A stretch of 64,000 bases of DNA from Gammaproteobacteria bacterium (GCA_018067045.1 JAGPVL010000023.1:1-64000), one strand, 5' to 3'. Positions 36,820 to 46,452 are shown, counted from the first letter of the stretch. The notes: generated from the sequence alone by a model not told the origin. Translations and numbers: made by a program.

Positions 36820-37725
36820 TCAATAGGGCTTGATCTGACCTTCTGGAGCGCGCCGAAAGCGCTTGTAGCTCCATAGATACTGAGTGGGGGCTTCTGCAAT
36901 CAGCGACTCTATGGCGCGGTTGAGGGCTGCAAGAGAGGTATCGATATCCTTAGAATAAATATCTTTGTCCGCTGGCTGCATGATGACCTGATAGCCGCTT
37001 GCGTCGGTGAGTCGCTTAGCGAAAGCCATAAAGACTTGGGCGCCGGTTTGTTGAATGAGCTTGGTGGATAGCGTGCCGGTCCAAGCCGGCTGCTTGTAAA
37101 AGTCGGCAAAGCGTCCGCCACGGCGATCGGCGACCTGGTCGGGCAATATCGCGGTAAGGCTATGGCCTTTTTTCAGCGCCCGAACCAAGGTGGCGACGCC
37201 TCGCGCTGTTGCCGGATGCATAGTGCTGCCAATTTTCTCGCGGCTGTTGCGGACAAGATTGTCGAGTCGTTGAACGCCGCTGGGTAAAAACATGGCGTGC
37301 ATGGGCGCTTGCTTCGCCAGCCAGAAATTCAGCACCTCCCAGCAACCAAGGTGGGGGGCGAGGACGATGACTGGCGCACCGCTACGGAGTGCAGTGTCGA
37401 ATTCGCTATTGCCGCCGTTTGTTAGAGCGAGAGCCTGTTCAGGGTGATGCCAAACCCAGCCAAGCTCAGCCATACCTTTGCCGGTTTCGATGAGCGATTG
37501 CCGTGCCAGTAGATCGCGTTGCTCAGTAGATAGCTCGGGCAGGCATCGTTTAAGGTTGATTTCAGTAACGCTGCGGCTAGTGCCGTTTAGTTGCCATAAC
37601 AGCAAGCCAATCAGGCGGCCGACGACGCGATTCATTTGAAATGGTAGCAGTGCCATGAGGCGCAGCACGCCTGTGGCGAGGCGTCCGCGGAGCTGTAGTG
37701 TTGCTTGGTGTGTTTTGCGTCCCAT
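36820..37725 (-). CDS. LpxL/HtrB-type lipid A acyltransferase
   Basis: 301 residues, usual length. An N-terminal hydrophobic segment (about 17-45) anchors it to the inner membrane. The catalytic H-X4-E motif is HLGCWE in VLAPHLGCWEVLNFWL, with SLTAILPDQVADRRGGRFAD following. It adds a secondary acyl chain to lipid A precursors; LpxL and LpxM cannot be separated here. Divergent from miaE. Confidence 0.88.
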   Translation of the reverse strand: MGRKTHQATLQLRGRLATGVLRLMALLPFQMNRVVGRLIGLLLWQLNGTSRSVTEINLKRCLPELSTEQRDLLARQSLIETGKGMAELGWVWHHPEQALALTNGGNSEFDTALRSGAPVIVLAPHLGCWEVLNFWLAKQAPMHAMFLPSGVQRLDNLVRNSREKIGSTMHPATARGVATLVRALKKGHSLTAILPDQVADRRGGRFADFYKQPAWTGTLSTKLIQQTGAQVFMAFAKRLTDASGYQVIMQPADKDIYSKDIDTSLAALNRAIESLIAEAPTQYLWSYKRFRRAPEGQIKPY

Positions 37726-37914
37726 ATAGGTTGGCGATTATGCAGGTTTAGCGTCGCACGGGGTAGGGGCTCGGGAAGGGTGTTAAATCTGCTCCGCGTA
37801 TGGTGACCAGTTGATCGCCTGCAAAGTGTTTGCCTTCAGTGTTTGAGCATCGTGCTGGATTCATCTGTTGTGCGCTTCTACAATGCCGGCCTTATTATCC
37901 GGTGACGACTATGT

Positions 37915-38535
37915 GTGATATGGGTGAAGACGGTGCATGATATTTCAGCAATCCAAGATTTTTTAGCGTGCCCAACGCCGACCCAATGGGTTGAGTGGGC
38001 TCTGCAGCATCCGGAAACACTGCTGATTGATCACGCGCACTGCGAGAAAAAAGCCGCGAGCACGGCGATTAATTTAATGTTCCGCTATGTTGACCGTCCC
38101 GAATTGCTTGACGCATTAAGTCGTTTAGCTCGCGAAGAATTGCTTCACTTTGAGCAAGTGCTCGACATTATGCGAAAGCGCAGCGTGGTCTATGACCATA
38201 TGACGCCGTCTCGTTACGCTGGTGGCATGCGTCAACACATGCGCACGAAAGAGCCTGAGCGCCTGATTGATATATTAATCATTGGTGCTTTTATTGAGGC
38301 GCGTTCGTGTGAACGCTTCGCGGCGTTAGCGCCCCATGTTGATGAAGAGCTTGGCCGTTATTATAAGTTTTTGTTAAAAAGTGAATCGCGGCATTTTGAA
38401 GACTATTTGACGCTAGCCAAGCTTTACACCAAAGACGATCTTAGTGAGCGAATTGCATTCTTTCGTGAGCACGAGAAGTTGCTTGTCGAAGGGGCTGATA
38501 CAGAGTTTCGTTTTCATGCCGGTGTGCCAGCGTAA
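37915..38535 (+). CDS. miaE: tRNA-(ms2io6A37) hydroxylase MiaE
   Basis: 206 residues; the GTG at 37915 has ggtga about nine bases upstream, though a GTG at 37924 is possible. Di-iron ligands of the ferritin-like fold are visible in LLIDHAHCEKKAAS, LAREELLHFEQV, GAFIEARSCERFA and SESRHFEDYL. MiaE hydroxylates the isopentenyl group of ms2i6A37 on tRNAs reading UNN codons. Converges with lpxH. Confidence 0.93.
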   Translation: MIWVKTVHDISAIQDFLACPTPTQWVEWALQHPETLLIDHAHCEKKAASTAINLMFRYVDRPELLDALSRLAREELLHFEQVLDIMRKRSVVYDHMTPSRYAGGMRQHMRTKEPERLIDILIIGAFIEARSCERFAALAPHVDEELGRYYKFLLKSESRHFEDYLTLAKLYTKDDLSERIAFFREHEKLLVEGADTEFRFHAGVPA

Positions 38536-38553
38536 GCTTCAAATAACTCGGCG

Positions 38554-38569
38554 TGCTTGCAAGCGATGG
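38554..38569 (+). repeat. Possible degenerate REP half-site
   Basis: tgcttgcaagcgatgg matches 14 of 16 positions of the repeat core at 25434-25450, in the convergent miaE/lpxH spacer. Confidence 0.35.
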
Positions 38570-38593
38570 GGCGCTGAATAAAGCCAAAAAGCC

Positions 38594-39322
38594 TTACGCG
38601 ATGTCGAAGTTGGTGAGCTCGATATCGTCTTTGCTGGCACGAATAAGCCAAGCGCTGTTGCCCCAATCACCGAGAACCCAGCGCGTTCCCATGCGATCGG
38701 CGAGTTGCACACTATGCACATTCGGGCGATGAGTATGGCCATGAATAAGGTCGTTTACGCCAGCTTCTTCCATCACGCGCACCACCTCTTCAGGGGTGAC
38801 ATCCATGATGTTTGCCGCTTTATTTTCATTGTTTTGTTGGCTTTGCATGCGCATGCCGTCTGCGATGGCGCGGCGTTCGGCAAGCGACTTTGTTAGCATG
38901 CCTTGTTGCCAAGCAGGCTGTCGCACCATGGCACGAAATTGCTGATACTTCTCGTCTTCTGTACATAGGCTGTCGCCATGCATGAGAAGCGCTTGTGTGC
39001 CGTATAGGTTAACGACGGTTCTCTCGGCAATGAGAGTGCCGCCGGCTTGCTGAGCAAAGTCTTCGCCCAGCAGAAAGTCGCGGTTGCCGTGCATAAAGAA
39101 GAGTTTGCTGCCTGTGGAGGAGAAGCGTTTAAAGGCGCTGATCGCACGCAGATTAAACGCACTGTCGTTATCGTCGCCAATCCACGTTTCAAATAAATCG
39201 CCGAGAATGTAGAGCGCATCGGCAACGCCGCCGTGCTCTTTCATAAGGTGCTCAAGGGCAGCTAAATGTTGCGGGCGGCTTTCATCGAGATGCAGATCGG
39301 AAATGAAAAGTGTGTACGACAT
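38594..39322 (-). CDS. lpxH: UDP-2,3-diacylglucosamine diphosphatase LpxH
   Basis: 242 residues. Metallophosphoesterase motifs are complete: FISDLHLDES, ILGDLFETWIGDD, FMHGNRDFLLG, LLMHGDSLC and DLIHGHTHRPNVH. It hydrolyses UDP-2,3-diacylglucosamine to lipid X in lipid A synthesis at the inner membrane face. Its ATG overlaps the ppiA stop by one base, so it is translationally coupled to ppiA in a ppiB-ppiA-lpxH operon. Confidence 0.97.
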   Translation of the reverse strand: MSYTLFISDLHLDESRPQHLAALEHLMKEHGGVADALYILGDLFETWIGDDNDSAFNLRAISAFKRFSSTGSKLFFMHGNRDFLLGEDFAQQAGGTLIAERTVVNLYGTQALLMHGDSLCTEDEKYQQFRAMVRQPAWQQGMLTKSLAERRAIADGMRMQSQQNNENKAANIMDVTPEEVVRVMEEAGVNDLIHGHTHRPNVHSVQLADRMGTRWVLGDWGNSAWLIRASKDDIELTNFDIA

Positions 39323-39951
39323 TATTTAGACGTTGGCTCCGCGTCTGCTTCTGATTTCTTTGCAGGGGCCGCTGCAGGCTTGGCCTCGGCTACTCGCGAT
39401 ACCGTTTTAATTACAATAGCGTCGCGTGGGACGTCACGGGCAGGGTATCCGCCTAAAGAGCCGGAGCCTGTTTGTGATTTTTCAATGATGTCGACGATGC
39501 CAAGTCCTTTGGTGACTCGGCCAAATACGGTGTAACCCCAGCCACGCTGTGACTTATCGCGATGGTCAAGACTGCTGTTGTTGACGGTATTAATAAAGAA
39601 CTGGGCGGTGGCGGAATGTGGATCATTCGTGCGCGCCATGGCGATGGTGCCGCGACGGTTGATTAGGCCATTGTCGGCTTCATTCTCGACAGCAGGACGG
39701 GTCGCTTTCTGCTGGTACTGCTGGTCAAAGCCGCCGCCTTGAATCATAAATCCGTCAATAATACGGTGGAAAACGGTGCCGTTATAGAAGCCGTCGTCTA
39801 CGTATTGGAGAAAGTTGGCTACTGATTTTGGTGCCTTATCGGCGTATAGCTCGATAACGATGTCGCCCTTACTGGTTTCGACTTTCACCAGCGGGTTGGC
39901 CGCAAAAGCGGGCAAGCTAATCAGTGCACATAATGTCAGTAACCAACGCAT
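39322..39951 (-). CDS. ppiA: Periplasmic cyclophilin-type peptidyl-prolyl isomerase
   Basis: 209 residues. Signal peptide MRWLLTLCALISLPAFAANP is followed by a cyclophilin domain with VFHRIIDGFMIQGGGFDQQY and TAQFFINTVNNSSLDH. The last 25 residues are an Ala/Lys/Glu-rich extension not needed for catalysis. It isomerises prolyl bonds in exported proteins. It begins three bases downstream of the ppiB stop; the two cyclophilins look like a tandem duplication with different locations. Confidence 0.93.
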   Translation of the reverse strand: MRWLLTLCALISLPAFAANPLVKVETSKGDIVIELYADKAPKSVANFLQYVDDGFYNGTVFHRIIDGFMIQGGGFDQQYQQKATRPAVENEADNGLINRRGTIAMARTNDPHSATAQFFINTVNNSSLDHRDKSQRGWGYTVFGRVTKGLGIVDIIEKSQTGSGSLGGYPARDVPRDAIVIKTVSRVAEAKPAAAPAKKSEADAEPTSK

Positions 39952-39954
39952 GGC

Positions 39955-40452
39955 TTATTCCTCGATCAGGTCTGCAGATTCAATTAAAACAGCTTCACGC
40001 GGAACGTCCTGGTGGCCGCCATTGCTGCCGGTTGGGACGCCTTTGATTTTATTAACAACGTCCATGCCGTCGGTGACTTTCCCGAATACTGCATAGCCCC
40101 AGCCGTCCTGCGAGCGTGCTTTATCGAGGAAGTGGTTGTCAGCAATGTTGATAAAGAACTGGGCGCTGGCTGAGTGCGGATCGCTGGTGCGTGCCATGGC
40201 AATCGTGCCAGTTTCGTTCGAAAGGCCGTTGTCCGCTTCGTTCTTAATGGTATCCCGAGTTGGCTTTTGGCTCATTTTTTCGTCAAACCCGCCGCCCTGA
40301 ACCATGAAGTTCGGGATGACGCGATGAAAAATAGTGCCGTTATAGAAGCCGTCCTTAACGTATTGAGCGAAATTCGCTGCTGTTTCGGGGGCCTTCTCGG
40401 CGTTCAGTTCAATGGTGATATCCCCGTACGTGGTATGCAGCACCGCTTTCAT
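39955..40452 (-). CDS. ppiB: Cytoplasmic cyclophilin-type peptidyl-prolyl isomerase
   Basis: 165 residues without signal peptide. VFHRVIPNF-like element [20 protein letters not shown], then [17 protein letters not shown] and [17 protein letters not shown] mark PpiB. First gene of the ppiB-ppiA-lpxH operon; promoter must lie in the 139-bp divergent gap to glnS. Confidence 0.96.
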   Translation of the reverse strand: MKAVLHTTYGDITIELNAEKAPETAANFAQYVKDGFYNGTIFHRVIPNFMVQGGGFDEKMSQKPTRDTIKNEADNGLSNETGTIAMARTSDPHSASAQFFINIADNHFLDKARSQDGWGYAVFGKVTDGMDVVNKIKGVPTGSNGGHQDVPREAVLIESADLIEE

Positions 40453-40591
40453 GTTAACTCCCTAGCTTGGATGGTGAGATTGGGCACTGTACACTAGCGC
40501 CCCGATGATTTCAGCCACCTAATTCCACCAATTAAGGGCGCCTTATGTATCAATTAATAAGGCATCCCTTAGCGTAAGGCGTCCCCTAGCG

Positions 40592-42265
40592 ATGACTGAC
40601 CAGAATTCCGAGACCAAGACGGCCCCAACTAACTTTATTCGCCAGATTATTGAGAAGGATCTGGCGCAGGGAAGGCATGCTCGTATCGTTACGCGCTTTC
40701 CGCCAGAGCCGAATGGTTATCTCCATATCGGCCATGCGAAGTCGATTTGCTTGAACTTCGGGATTGCAGAGGCTTACCAGGGTGACTGTCAGTTACGCTT
40801 TGATGACACCAATCCGGCGAAAGAAGAAGACGAGTACATCCAGTCTATTCAGCGCGATGTCAGCTGGCTGGGTTTTGAGTGGGCGGGGGACGTGCGCTAT
40901 GCGTCCGGTTACTTCGATACAATCTACGATTGTGCGGTTGAGTTGATAAAGAAGGGGCTGGCCTATGTTGAGAGCCTTACCGCCGATGAGATGCGCGAGT
41001 ATCGCGGCACGTTAAAAGCGCCCGGCAAGCCGAGCCCGTATCGTGAGCGCAGTGTCGAGGAAAACTTGGCACTGTTCGAGCAGATGAAAAACGGTGATAT
41101 TGATGAAGGCGCCGCCGTTCTGCGAGCAAAAATTGATATGGCCAGCCCGAATATCAGTCTGCGTGATCCGACTTTGTATCGTGTGCGTAAGATTCATCAT
41201 CATCAAACCGGTGATAAATGGTGTATCTATCCCATGTACGATTTTACCCACCCCATTTCAGATGCGCTGGAAGGCGTGACTCACAGTCTTTGTACATTGG
41301 AGTTTGAGGCTCATCGGCCTCTGTACGACTGGGTTATTGAGCATTGCGCTCTGCCGGCGGCGCCGCGTCAGTACGAATTTGCACGACTAAATCTTAATTA
41401 TACCGTGACCAGTAAGCGCAAATTGAAAGACCTTGTTGATGGCGGTTATGTTGGCGGCTGGGATGACCCGCGTATGCCGACGATTGCCGGTCTACGTCGG
41501 CGCGGTTACACCCCAGCCAGTTTACGCAAGTTTTGTGAAATGGTCGGCGTGGCGCGGGCCGATTCGGTGGTGGATATGGGCATGCTCGAGTCGGCGATTC
41601 GTGATGATTTAAATCAGAACGCACCGCGAGCATTTTGTGTGCTACGCCCATTGAAATTGGTCATTGAGAATCTGCCAGACGGCCATGAAGAAATGCTGGA
41701 TGCGCCTGTGCACCCGCAGAACGAAGCGCTTGGCACGCGGAAAATCCCGTTAACCCGCGAAGTGTTTATTGATCGCGAAGACTTTTTAGAAGAAGCAAAT
41801 AAGAAGTTTAAGCGGCTGGTTCTCGATTCAGAGGTGCGCCTGCGATACGGCTATGTGATTCGCGCTAACGAAGTGATTAAAGACGCCGCCGGTAATATTA
41901 CGGAAGTGCGCTGCACATATGACCCAGATACGCTTGGCAAAAATCCAGAAGGACGTAAAGTGCGCGGCGTAATTCATTGGGTCTCAGCAACGCGCAATGT
42001 TCCTTGTGAAGTGCGCCGTTATAGCCGTCTATTTAATGAGGCGAATCCCGATAAGGTTGCTGAGGAAGGGTTAACGTTCTTGTCGAATATTAATCCGGAT
42101 TCGCTAGAGTCTCTGCCTGCGGCGTTGGCAGAAGAGTCATTGCTTGGCGCGTTACCGGAAACCCGTTATCAGTTTGAGCGAGAAGGGTATTTCGCCGTCG
42201 ATCGAGATAGCACGACCGAGAAGCTGGTGTTTAATATGACGGTAGGGCTTAAAGAAGGCTTTTAA
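40592..42265 (+). CDS. glnS: Glutaminyl-tRNA synthetase
   Basis: 557 residues, usual length. The class I HIGH motif is intact at 45-48 ([16 protein letters not shown]), and the KMSKS-type loop reads VTSKRKL near 272. Charges tRNA-Gln with glutamine. The leader holds two short repeats of aagg-cgtccctta type and a gccttat/ataaggc inverted repeat (40540-40563). In Pseudomonas glnS is followed by cysS; here a 55-residue ORF follows. Confidence 0.98.
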   Translation: MTDQNSETKTAPTNFIRQIIEKDLAQGRHARIVTRFPPEPNGYLHIGHAKSICLNFGIAEAYQGDCQLRFDDTNPAKEEDEYIQSIQRDVSWLGFEWAGDVRYASGYFDTIYDCAVELIKKGLAYVESLTADEMREYRGTLKAPGKPSPYRERSVEENLALFEQMKNGDIDEGAAVLRAKIDMASPNISLRDPTLYRVRKIHHHQTGDKWCIYPMYDFTHPISDALEGVTHSLCTLEFEAHRPLYDWVIEHCALPAAPRQYEFARLNLNYTVTSKRKLKDLVDGGYVGGWDDPRMPTIAGLRRRGYTPASLRKFCEMVGVARADSVVDMGMLESAIRDDLNQNAPRAFCVLRPLKLVIENLPDGHEEMLDAPVHPQNEALGTRKIPLTREVFIDREDFLEEANKKFKRLVLDSEVRLRYGYVIRANEVIKDAAGNITEVRCTYDPDTLGKNPEGRKVRGVIHWVSATRNVPCEVRRYSRLFNEANPDKVAEEGLTFLSNINPDSLESLPAALAEESLLGALPETRYQFEREGYFAVDRDSTTEKLVFNMTVGLKEGF

Positions 42266-42374
42266 ATTAAACGCTCTCTTGTATTGCCTAACGGGGTGGT
42301 GCGAGAGGGCGCTTAAGGGTATCTATCGTGTCGCGTTAGTGGTGGTAATGAAAGTAGTTGGACCAGAGGTGGTT

Positions 42375-42542
42375 ATGAACAAGCATGAGAAAGGCCCTGC
42401 GAAAAGTGCGGTGATGCAGCCGAAGTATCGGTTACGGGTTGAGCGGGATAAAACGCGTTACGATCAAAGAGATAGACAAGATATGAAAAAGGCCCTGAAG
42501 AAGGGCCTTTATTCGTTTTGGCGTAGTATTTTTAGTGACTAA
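42375..42542 (+). CDS. ArfA-like small basic protein (candidate ribosome-rescue factor)
   Basis: 55 residues from ATG 42375, with gaggtgg immediately upstream; the frame is open back to 42279. The N-terminal MNKHEKGPAKSAVMQPKYRL and RVERDK resemble ArfA, whose signature includes KG-x-x-K, a hydrophobic stretch, then FRxRVExxK. The usual KGKGSY is replaced by a charged segment. A nine-bp terminator hairpin (42488-42510) lies inside the frame before the stop, as in arfA mRNAs of other bacteria, which are cut or terminated to give non-stop messages. That hairpin also serves folD. Assignment is tentative; a lineage-specific basic peptide is the alternative. Confidence 0.5.
   Translation: MNKHEKGPAKSAVMQPKYRLRVERDKTRYDQRDRQDMKKALKKGLYSFWRSIFSD
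42488..42510. terminator. Hairpin terminator inside ArfA-like ORF, shared with folD
   Basis: Perfect nine-bp stem aaaggccct / agggccttt around gaaga. On the minus strand it is followed by TT after the arm A-run (folD terminator, 47 bp after the stop); on the plus strand by TTTATT. Confidence 0.8.
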
Positions 42543-42556
42543 TTTACATGCTCGGG

Positions 42557-43414
42557 TTAAACGCTAGGCGTGCCGAGCGACTTTTCTGCGGATTCGAGCG
42601 TTTGGAAAATCAGCGTATTAATTGTCATTGGGCCGACGCCGCCGGGTACCGGAGCATAGGCAGAAACACGGCCCGTTAGTGGTTCCAATTCAATGTCCCC
42701 ACATTTTTGTGGGTGGTAGCCTGCGTCAACAACCACAGCGCCATCTTTAATCCAATCTGCTTTGATAAACTCAGGCTTGCCCACTGCGCCGATGACGATG
42801 TCTGCCTGACGAATATGTGCGGCGAGATCTTTGGTGCGGCTATGGCAAATGGTGACGGTTGCATTGGCATTTAGCAGCATCATTGCCATCGGTTTGCCAA
42901 GAATAGCGCTACGGCCGACAACAACAGCATGCTTGCTTTCCAGCGGCACCTTGTAGTGCTCAAGAAGACGCATAATGCCCTGTGGCGTGGCGCAGCCATA
43001 AGCGCTTTCACCCATGCTCATGCGGCCAAAGCCAAGGCAGGTGACGCCGTCGACATCTTTTTCAAGGTCGATGGCGTCAAAGCACAAACGCTCATCAATC
43101 TGCCCAGGAACAGGGTGCTGTAACAGGATGCCGTGAACATCTGGGTTGGCGTTGAGCTTTTCGATTTCGGCCAACAACTGCTCTGTGGTTGTCGTGTCGG
43201 CAAGTTCTACGCGAATAGAGCCCATGCCAACGCGTTCGCAGGCGTTGCCCTTCATTTTTACATAGGTGGCAGAGGCTGGATCAGCGCCGACCAGAATAGT
43301 AGCCAGAATAGGCTTTCGACCATCGGCTTTTTGTTTGAGCTTTTCCACCCGCGCTCGCATTTCCTGCTCGAACTGCTGGGCCAACGCTTTACCGTCCAAT
43401 ACTAATGCGCTCAT
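42557..43414 (-). CDS. folD: FolD, methylenetetrahydrofolate dehydrogenase/cyclohydrolase
   Basis: 285 residues from ATG 43414; an open frame back to 43666 is the antisense of tRNA-Pro and is not coding. Motifs: [31 protein letters not shown] with catalytic surroundings, [18 protein letters not shown], and [14 protein letters not shown]. It makes 10-formyl-THF from methylene-THF in the cytoplasm. Opposite in strand to the flanking glnS and tRNA genes. Confidence 0.97.
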   Translation of the reverse strand: MSALVLDGKALAQQFEQEMRARVEKLKQKADGRKPILATILVGADPASATYVKMKGNACERVGMGSIRVELADTTTTEQLLAEIEKLNANPDVHGILLQHPVPGQIDERLCFDAIDLEKDVDGVTCLGFGRMSMGESAYGCATPQGIMRLLEHYKVPLESKHAVVVGRSAILGKPMAMMLLNANATVTICHSRTKDLAAHIRQADIVIGAVGKPEFIKADWIKDGAVVVDAGYHPQKCGDIELEPLTGRVSAYAPVPGGVGPMTINTLIFQTLESAEKSLGTPSV

Positions 43415-43589
43415 GCTGATTTCTCTTTCGTCATTTGCGGGGGATTTTGCGGCGAGATTCTCGCACGCGTGACAGCGTTGCGCAAAACGCGTACAAATGG
43501 TGCGTCGATTAACGAAATCTTTGTTCATGTTGTTGACGGCAAGGTGGGTGGTGAGTAAGATGCCGCCTCGCTCGTACGGGTAGTATTTC

Positions 43590-43665
43590 GGGGTGTAGCG
43601 CAGCCTGGTAGCGCGCCTGCTTTGGGAGCAGGATGTCGGGGGTTCGAATCCCTCCTCCCCGACCA
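43590..43665 (+). tRNA. tRNA-Pro (anticodon TGG)
   Basis: Cloverleaf of 76 nt with encoded CCA: D arm gcgcagcctggtagcgc, anticodon loop tttggga, T arm gggggttcgaatccctc. The acceptor stem has one non-pairing position (T-T). Confidence 0.96.
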
Positions 43666-43763
43666 TCCGTCGAGTGTAATTCGTAACAGTACTGTGACAG
43701 TAGATTGTTGGTTGGCTCGAAAGAGCACGTTAACAAGTTGCGGAGTTTAAGTGGTCTACGCAT

Positions 43764-43840
<77 letters not shown>

Positions 43841-43883
43841 GTCCTGTAGGATCGATCTAAGTCGGTTTCAAACCAGTTTCAAT

Positions 43884-43960
43884 GGTGGCTGTAGCTCAGT
43901 TGGCAGAGCTCCGGATTGTGATTCCGGCGGTCGTGGGTTCAAGCCCCATCAGCCACCCCA
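43884..43960 (+). tRNA. tRNA-His (anticodon GTG)
   Basis: 77 nt with CCA and the extra G at position -1 opposite C73 that marks tRNA-His. Anticodon loop ttgtgat, T arm gtgggttcaagccccat. Confidence 0.96.
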
Positions 43961-43965
43961 ATTCT

Positions 43966-43999
43966 AAAACCCTTGATGCAACGCGTCAGGGGTTTTTTT
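43966..43999 (+). terminator. Terminator of the tRNA transcript
   Basis: aaaacccttga pairs with tcaggggtttt (one G-T wobble), followed by a T run, six bases after tRNA-His. Confidence 0.85.
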
Positions 44000-44113
44000 A
44001 TGCCCGGGCAGTTTGTGGGGTGGTTATTGTTGCTGAAACGCCTTTTGTAGAGGTTATCGCACCAGAAGAGGGTTTGCCTGAGCTAGGCTGTATGCAACCC
44101 CGCACACCTCCTT

Positions 44114-44119
44114 TATAAT
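44114..44119 (+). promoter_or_regulatory. Possible -10 box of tig
   Basis: A perfect TATAAT lies 78 bp before the tig ATG, but no good -35 was found at standard spacing. Confidence 0.35.
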
Positions 44120-44196
44120 GCGCCCCCTTTATCACGCCAGTTGGGCTTGCTCATCTGGCTCTTTTTTAATGCTAATGCTTTGCAAAAGAGGACGTT

Positions 44197-45507
44197 ATGC
44201 AGGTTTCTGTAGAAACAACTTCAGGTCTTGGTCGTCGTATGACCGTAGGTGTCCCAGGTGAAAATCTGGCGACGGTCATTGAAACCCGCCTGCAAGAGGC
44301 GCAGAAAACGTTGCGCATCGACGGATTCCGTCCAGGCAAAGTGCCAATGCGTGAAGTGAAGCGTCGCTATGGCGATGCGGTCCGCAATGAAGTGCTCGGC
44401 GATTTAATGCGCGACAGCTTCCTGAAAGCGGTGAAGAGCGAAGCAATTGAGCCAGCGGGCATGCCGCAGTTCGAGCCTAAAGCAATCGAAGACGGTAAGG
44501 ACTTTGAGTTTGTCGCCACTTTCGACGTTTATCCCTCTATAGCGTTGGCGAGCTTTGACGGCATTGCCGTTGAAAAGCTAAGCGCGGATGTTGCAGACGC
44601 GGATATCGATACCATGATTGAAACGTTGCGTAAGCAGCGTGCCGCTTGGTCCGAAGTGGCGGATGCTTCTGCGGATAATGATCGTGTGAACATCGATTAT
44701 GAAGGGTTCAAAGACGGTGAGGCCTTTGCAGGCGGATCAGCGAAAGGGCAAGACCTTGTGCTTGGATCTGGCTCTATGATTCCAGGTTTTGAAGACGGGC
44801 TTAAGGGCCTTAAAAGTGGTGCAGAGACAACCCTGAAGCTAACTTTTCCAGCAGATTATCAGGCTGAAGAGCTAGCCGGCGCGGCGGTAGAGTTCAAAGT
44901 GACCGTCAATAAGGTTGAGCGTCAGGAGCTGCCTGAAATTGACGGCACTTTTATGGAAGGCTTTGGCGTGAAAGACGCTGATCCGGTTAAGTTCCGGGAA
45001 GAAGTACGCAAGAACATGGAGCGTGAGCTTAAGAATGCCGTTAGCGCCAAGGTTAAAGAGCAGGTAATGGACGGCCTTGTGAAGGCGCATGACTTTGATG
45101 TGCCAAAAGCCTTGGTAAATGGCGAAATTCAGCGCATGCGTCAGCAGATGTTGCAGCAGTTCGGCGGCGGGCAGAGCTTCGACCCAGCAATGTTGCCTGA
45201 AGAGCTGTTCTCCGAGCAGGCTGAGCGTTCCGTTCGCCTTGGCTTGGTCGTTCGTGAAGTGCTAGAAAAGAATGAGCTTAAGGCAGATGCTGATAAGGTT
45301 CGCGCGCATATCGAAGAGATTGCGGGCCAATATGAGCAGCCAGAAGAAGTGATTAACTATTTCTACGGCAACCCGCAGCAGCTGCAGCAGATCGAAGGCG
45401 CTGTATTGGAGCAGCAGGTCGTCGACCTCGTTCTGGCTAGCGCTCAGGTTTCTGAGAAATCAGTCTCTTATGAAGAGGCGACTCGTCAGAATCAGCAAGG
45501 CGGCTAA
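44197..45507 (+). CDS. tig: Trigger factor
   Basis: 436 residues, usual length. The ribosome-binding N-domain has the tail signature RIDGFRPGKVPMREVKRRYG, then a FKBP-type PPIase domain at about 155-245 (NDRVNIDYEGFKDGEAFAGG) and a long helical chaperone domain. It binds nascent chains at the ribosomal exit. It starts the tig-clpP-clpX-lon-hupB-ppiD block; a strong terminator follows. Confidence 0.98.
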   Translation: MQVSVETTSGLGRRMTVGVPGENLATVIETRLQEAQKTLRIDGFRPGKVPMREVKRRYGDAVRNEVLGDLMRDSFLKAVKSEAIEPAGMPQFEPKAIEDGKDFEFVATFDVYPSIALASFDGIAVEKLSADVADADIDTMIETLRKQRAAWSEVADASADNDRVNIDYEGFKDGEAFAGGSAKGQDLVLGSGSMIPGFEDGLKGLKSGAETTLKLTFPADYQAEELAGAAVEFKVTVNKVERQELPEIDGTFMEGFGVKDADPVKFREEVRKNMERELKNAVSAKVKEQVMDGLVKAHDFDVPKALVNGEIQRMRQQMLQQFGGGQSFDPAMLPEELFSEQAERSVRLGLVVREVLEKNELKADADKVRAHIEEIAGQYEQPEEVINYFYGNPQQLQQIEGAVLEQQVVDLVLASAQVSEKSVSYEEATRQNQQGG

Positions 45508-45528
45508 AAAAGTCGTAAGTTGCACTTG

Positions 45529-45555
45529 AAAATGGGGCCTACGGGCCCCATTTTT
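45529..45555 (+). terminator. Terminator after tig
   Basis: Perfect 11-bp stem aaaatggggcc / ggccccatttt with a four-base loop, followed by T. Confidence 0.88.
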
Positions 45556-45650
45556 GCTTCTAGTGCACAGTTTTTAGGCATGGCGGTCAAGAAAGCAGCA
45601 GTTGATGCACTTAAACCCTACCTTTTATGGACGCCCGCTTCGCCGGCGTC

Positions 45651-45687
45651 ATAACATGCTTGGTAGCTAGCGAGCCAAGCATGTTAT
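45651..45687. promoter_or_regulatory. Perfect 13-bp inverted repeat in clpP leader
   Basis: ataacatgcttgg at 45651-45663 is exactly complementary to ccaagcatgttat at 45675-45687, with an 11-base spacer and no T run. It ends 38 bp before the clpP start. A protein-binding operator or a 5' UTR hairpin are both possible. Confidence 0.6.
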
Positions 45688-45724
45688 TGAGGCTCCACGA
45701 TGAATATAACTAGGAATGGCATCC

Positions 45725-46396
45725 ATGATTGATTTAAGCCGGATTACTACGCTTACACCGGAAATGAATAAGCTGATCGAAGATCCAACGCGCTCCCAGC
45801 TGGTGCCAATGGTCGTCGAGCAGACAGCTCGTGGCGAGCGTTCCTATGATATCTATTCGCGGCTATTGAAAGAGCGGGTGATCTTCTTGGTTGGTCAAGT
45901 CGAAGATCATATGGCGAATCTGATTGTCGCGCAGATGCTATTCCTCGAGTCTGAGAACCCAGACAAAGACATTAACCTGTACATCAATAGCCCCGGGGGC
46001 TCTGTCACGGCAGGGATGTCTATTTATGACACCATGCAGTTTATTAAGCCTGACGTGTCGACGATGTGTATCGGTCAAGCGGCCAGCATGGGGGCATTTT
46101 TGCTCGCAGCGGGCGCTAGCGGTAAGCGCCAAGCACTGCCTAACTCGCGCATTATGATTCACCAGCCACTTGGCGGTTTTCAGGGGCAAGCTTCTGATAT
46201 CGAGATTCACGCTAAGGAAATCTTGAAGATTAAGGGCAGCTTGAATCAACTGCTGGCGCATCATACTGGTCAGCCGCTGGAACGCCTTGAGAAAGACACC
46301 GATCGAGATAACTTCATGGGTGCCGACGATGCTAAAGAATATGGCATTGTCGACCAAGTGCTAACCAGCCGTGCGAGCGCACCTGCGGCTAAGTAG
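45725..46396 (+). CDS. clpP: ATP-dependent Clp protease proteolytic subunit
   Basis: 223 residues from ATG 45725, chosen because taggaa lies nine bases upstream; ATG 45716 is too close to it. Catalytic Ser about 121 is in [13 protein letters not shown] and His about 146 in [12 protein letters not shown]. The N-terminal extension (to about residue 25) is likely processed. Serine protease forming a tetradecamer with ClpX or ClpA. Confidence 0.97.
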   Translation: MIDLSRITTLTPEMNKLIEDPTRSQLVPMVVEQTARGERSYDIYSRLLKERVIFLVGQVEDHMANLIVAQMLFLESENPDKDINLYINSPGGSVTAGMSIYDTMQFIKPDVSTMCIGQAASMGAFLLAAGASGKRQALPNSRIMIHQPLGGFQGQASDIEIHAKEILKIKGSLNQLLAHHTGQPLERLEKDTDRDNFMGADDAKEYGIVDQVLTSRASAPAAK

Positions 46397-46428
46397 GCGC
46401 GTTTCGGTACTGTATAGGGCTATTTATA

Positions 46429-46452
46429 GGGCCATTGATAACCTAATGGCCC
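46429..46452 (+). terminator. Hairpin between clpP and clpX
   Basis: Perfect eight-bp gggccatt / aatggccc stem with eight-base loop, followed by agttttag. Could partly terminate or process the clpP-clpX transcript. Confidence 0.5.

Noticed and set aside
43415-43666. N-terminal extension of folD with a [13 protein letters not shown]-like sequence
   Set aside because: This is the antisense reading of tRNA-Pro, a well-known false ORF; folD starts at 43414.
43882-44118. 78-codon ORF over tRNA-His
   Set aside because: LAELRIVIPAVVGSSPISH is a translated tRNA, not a protein.
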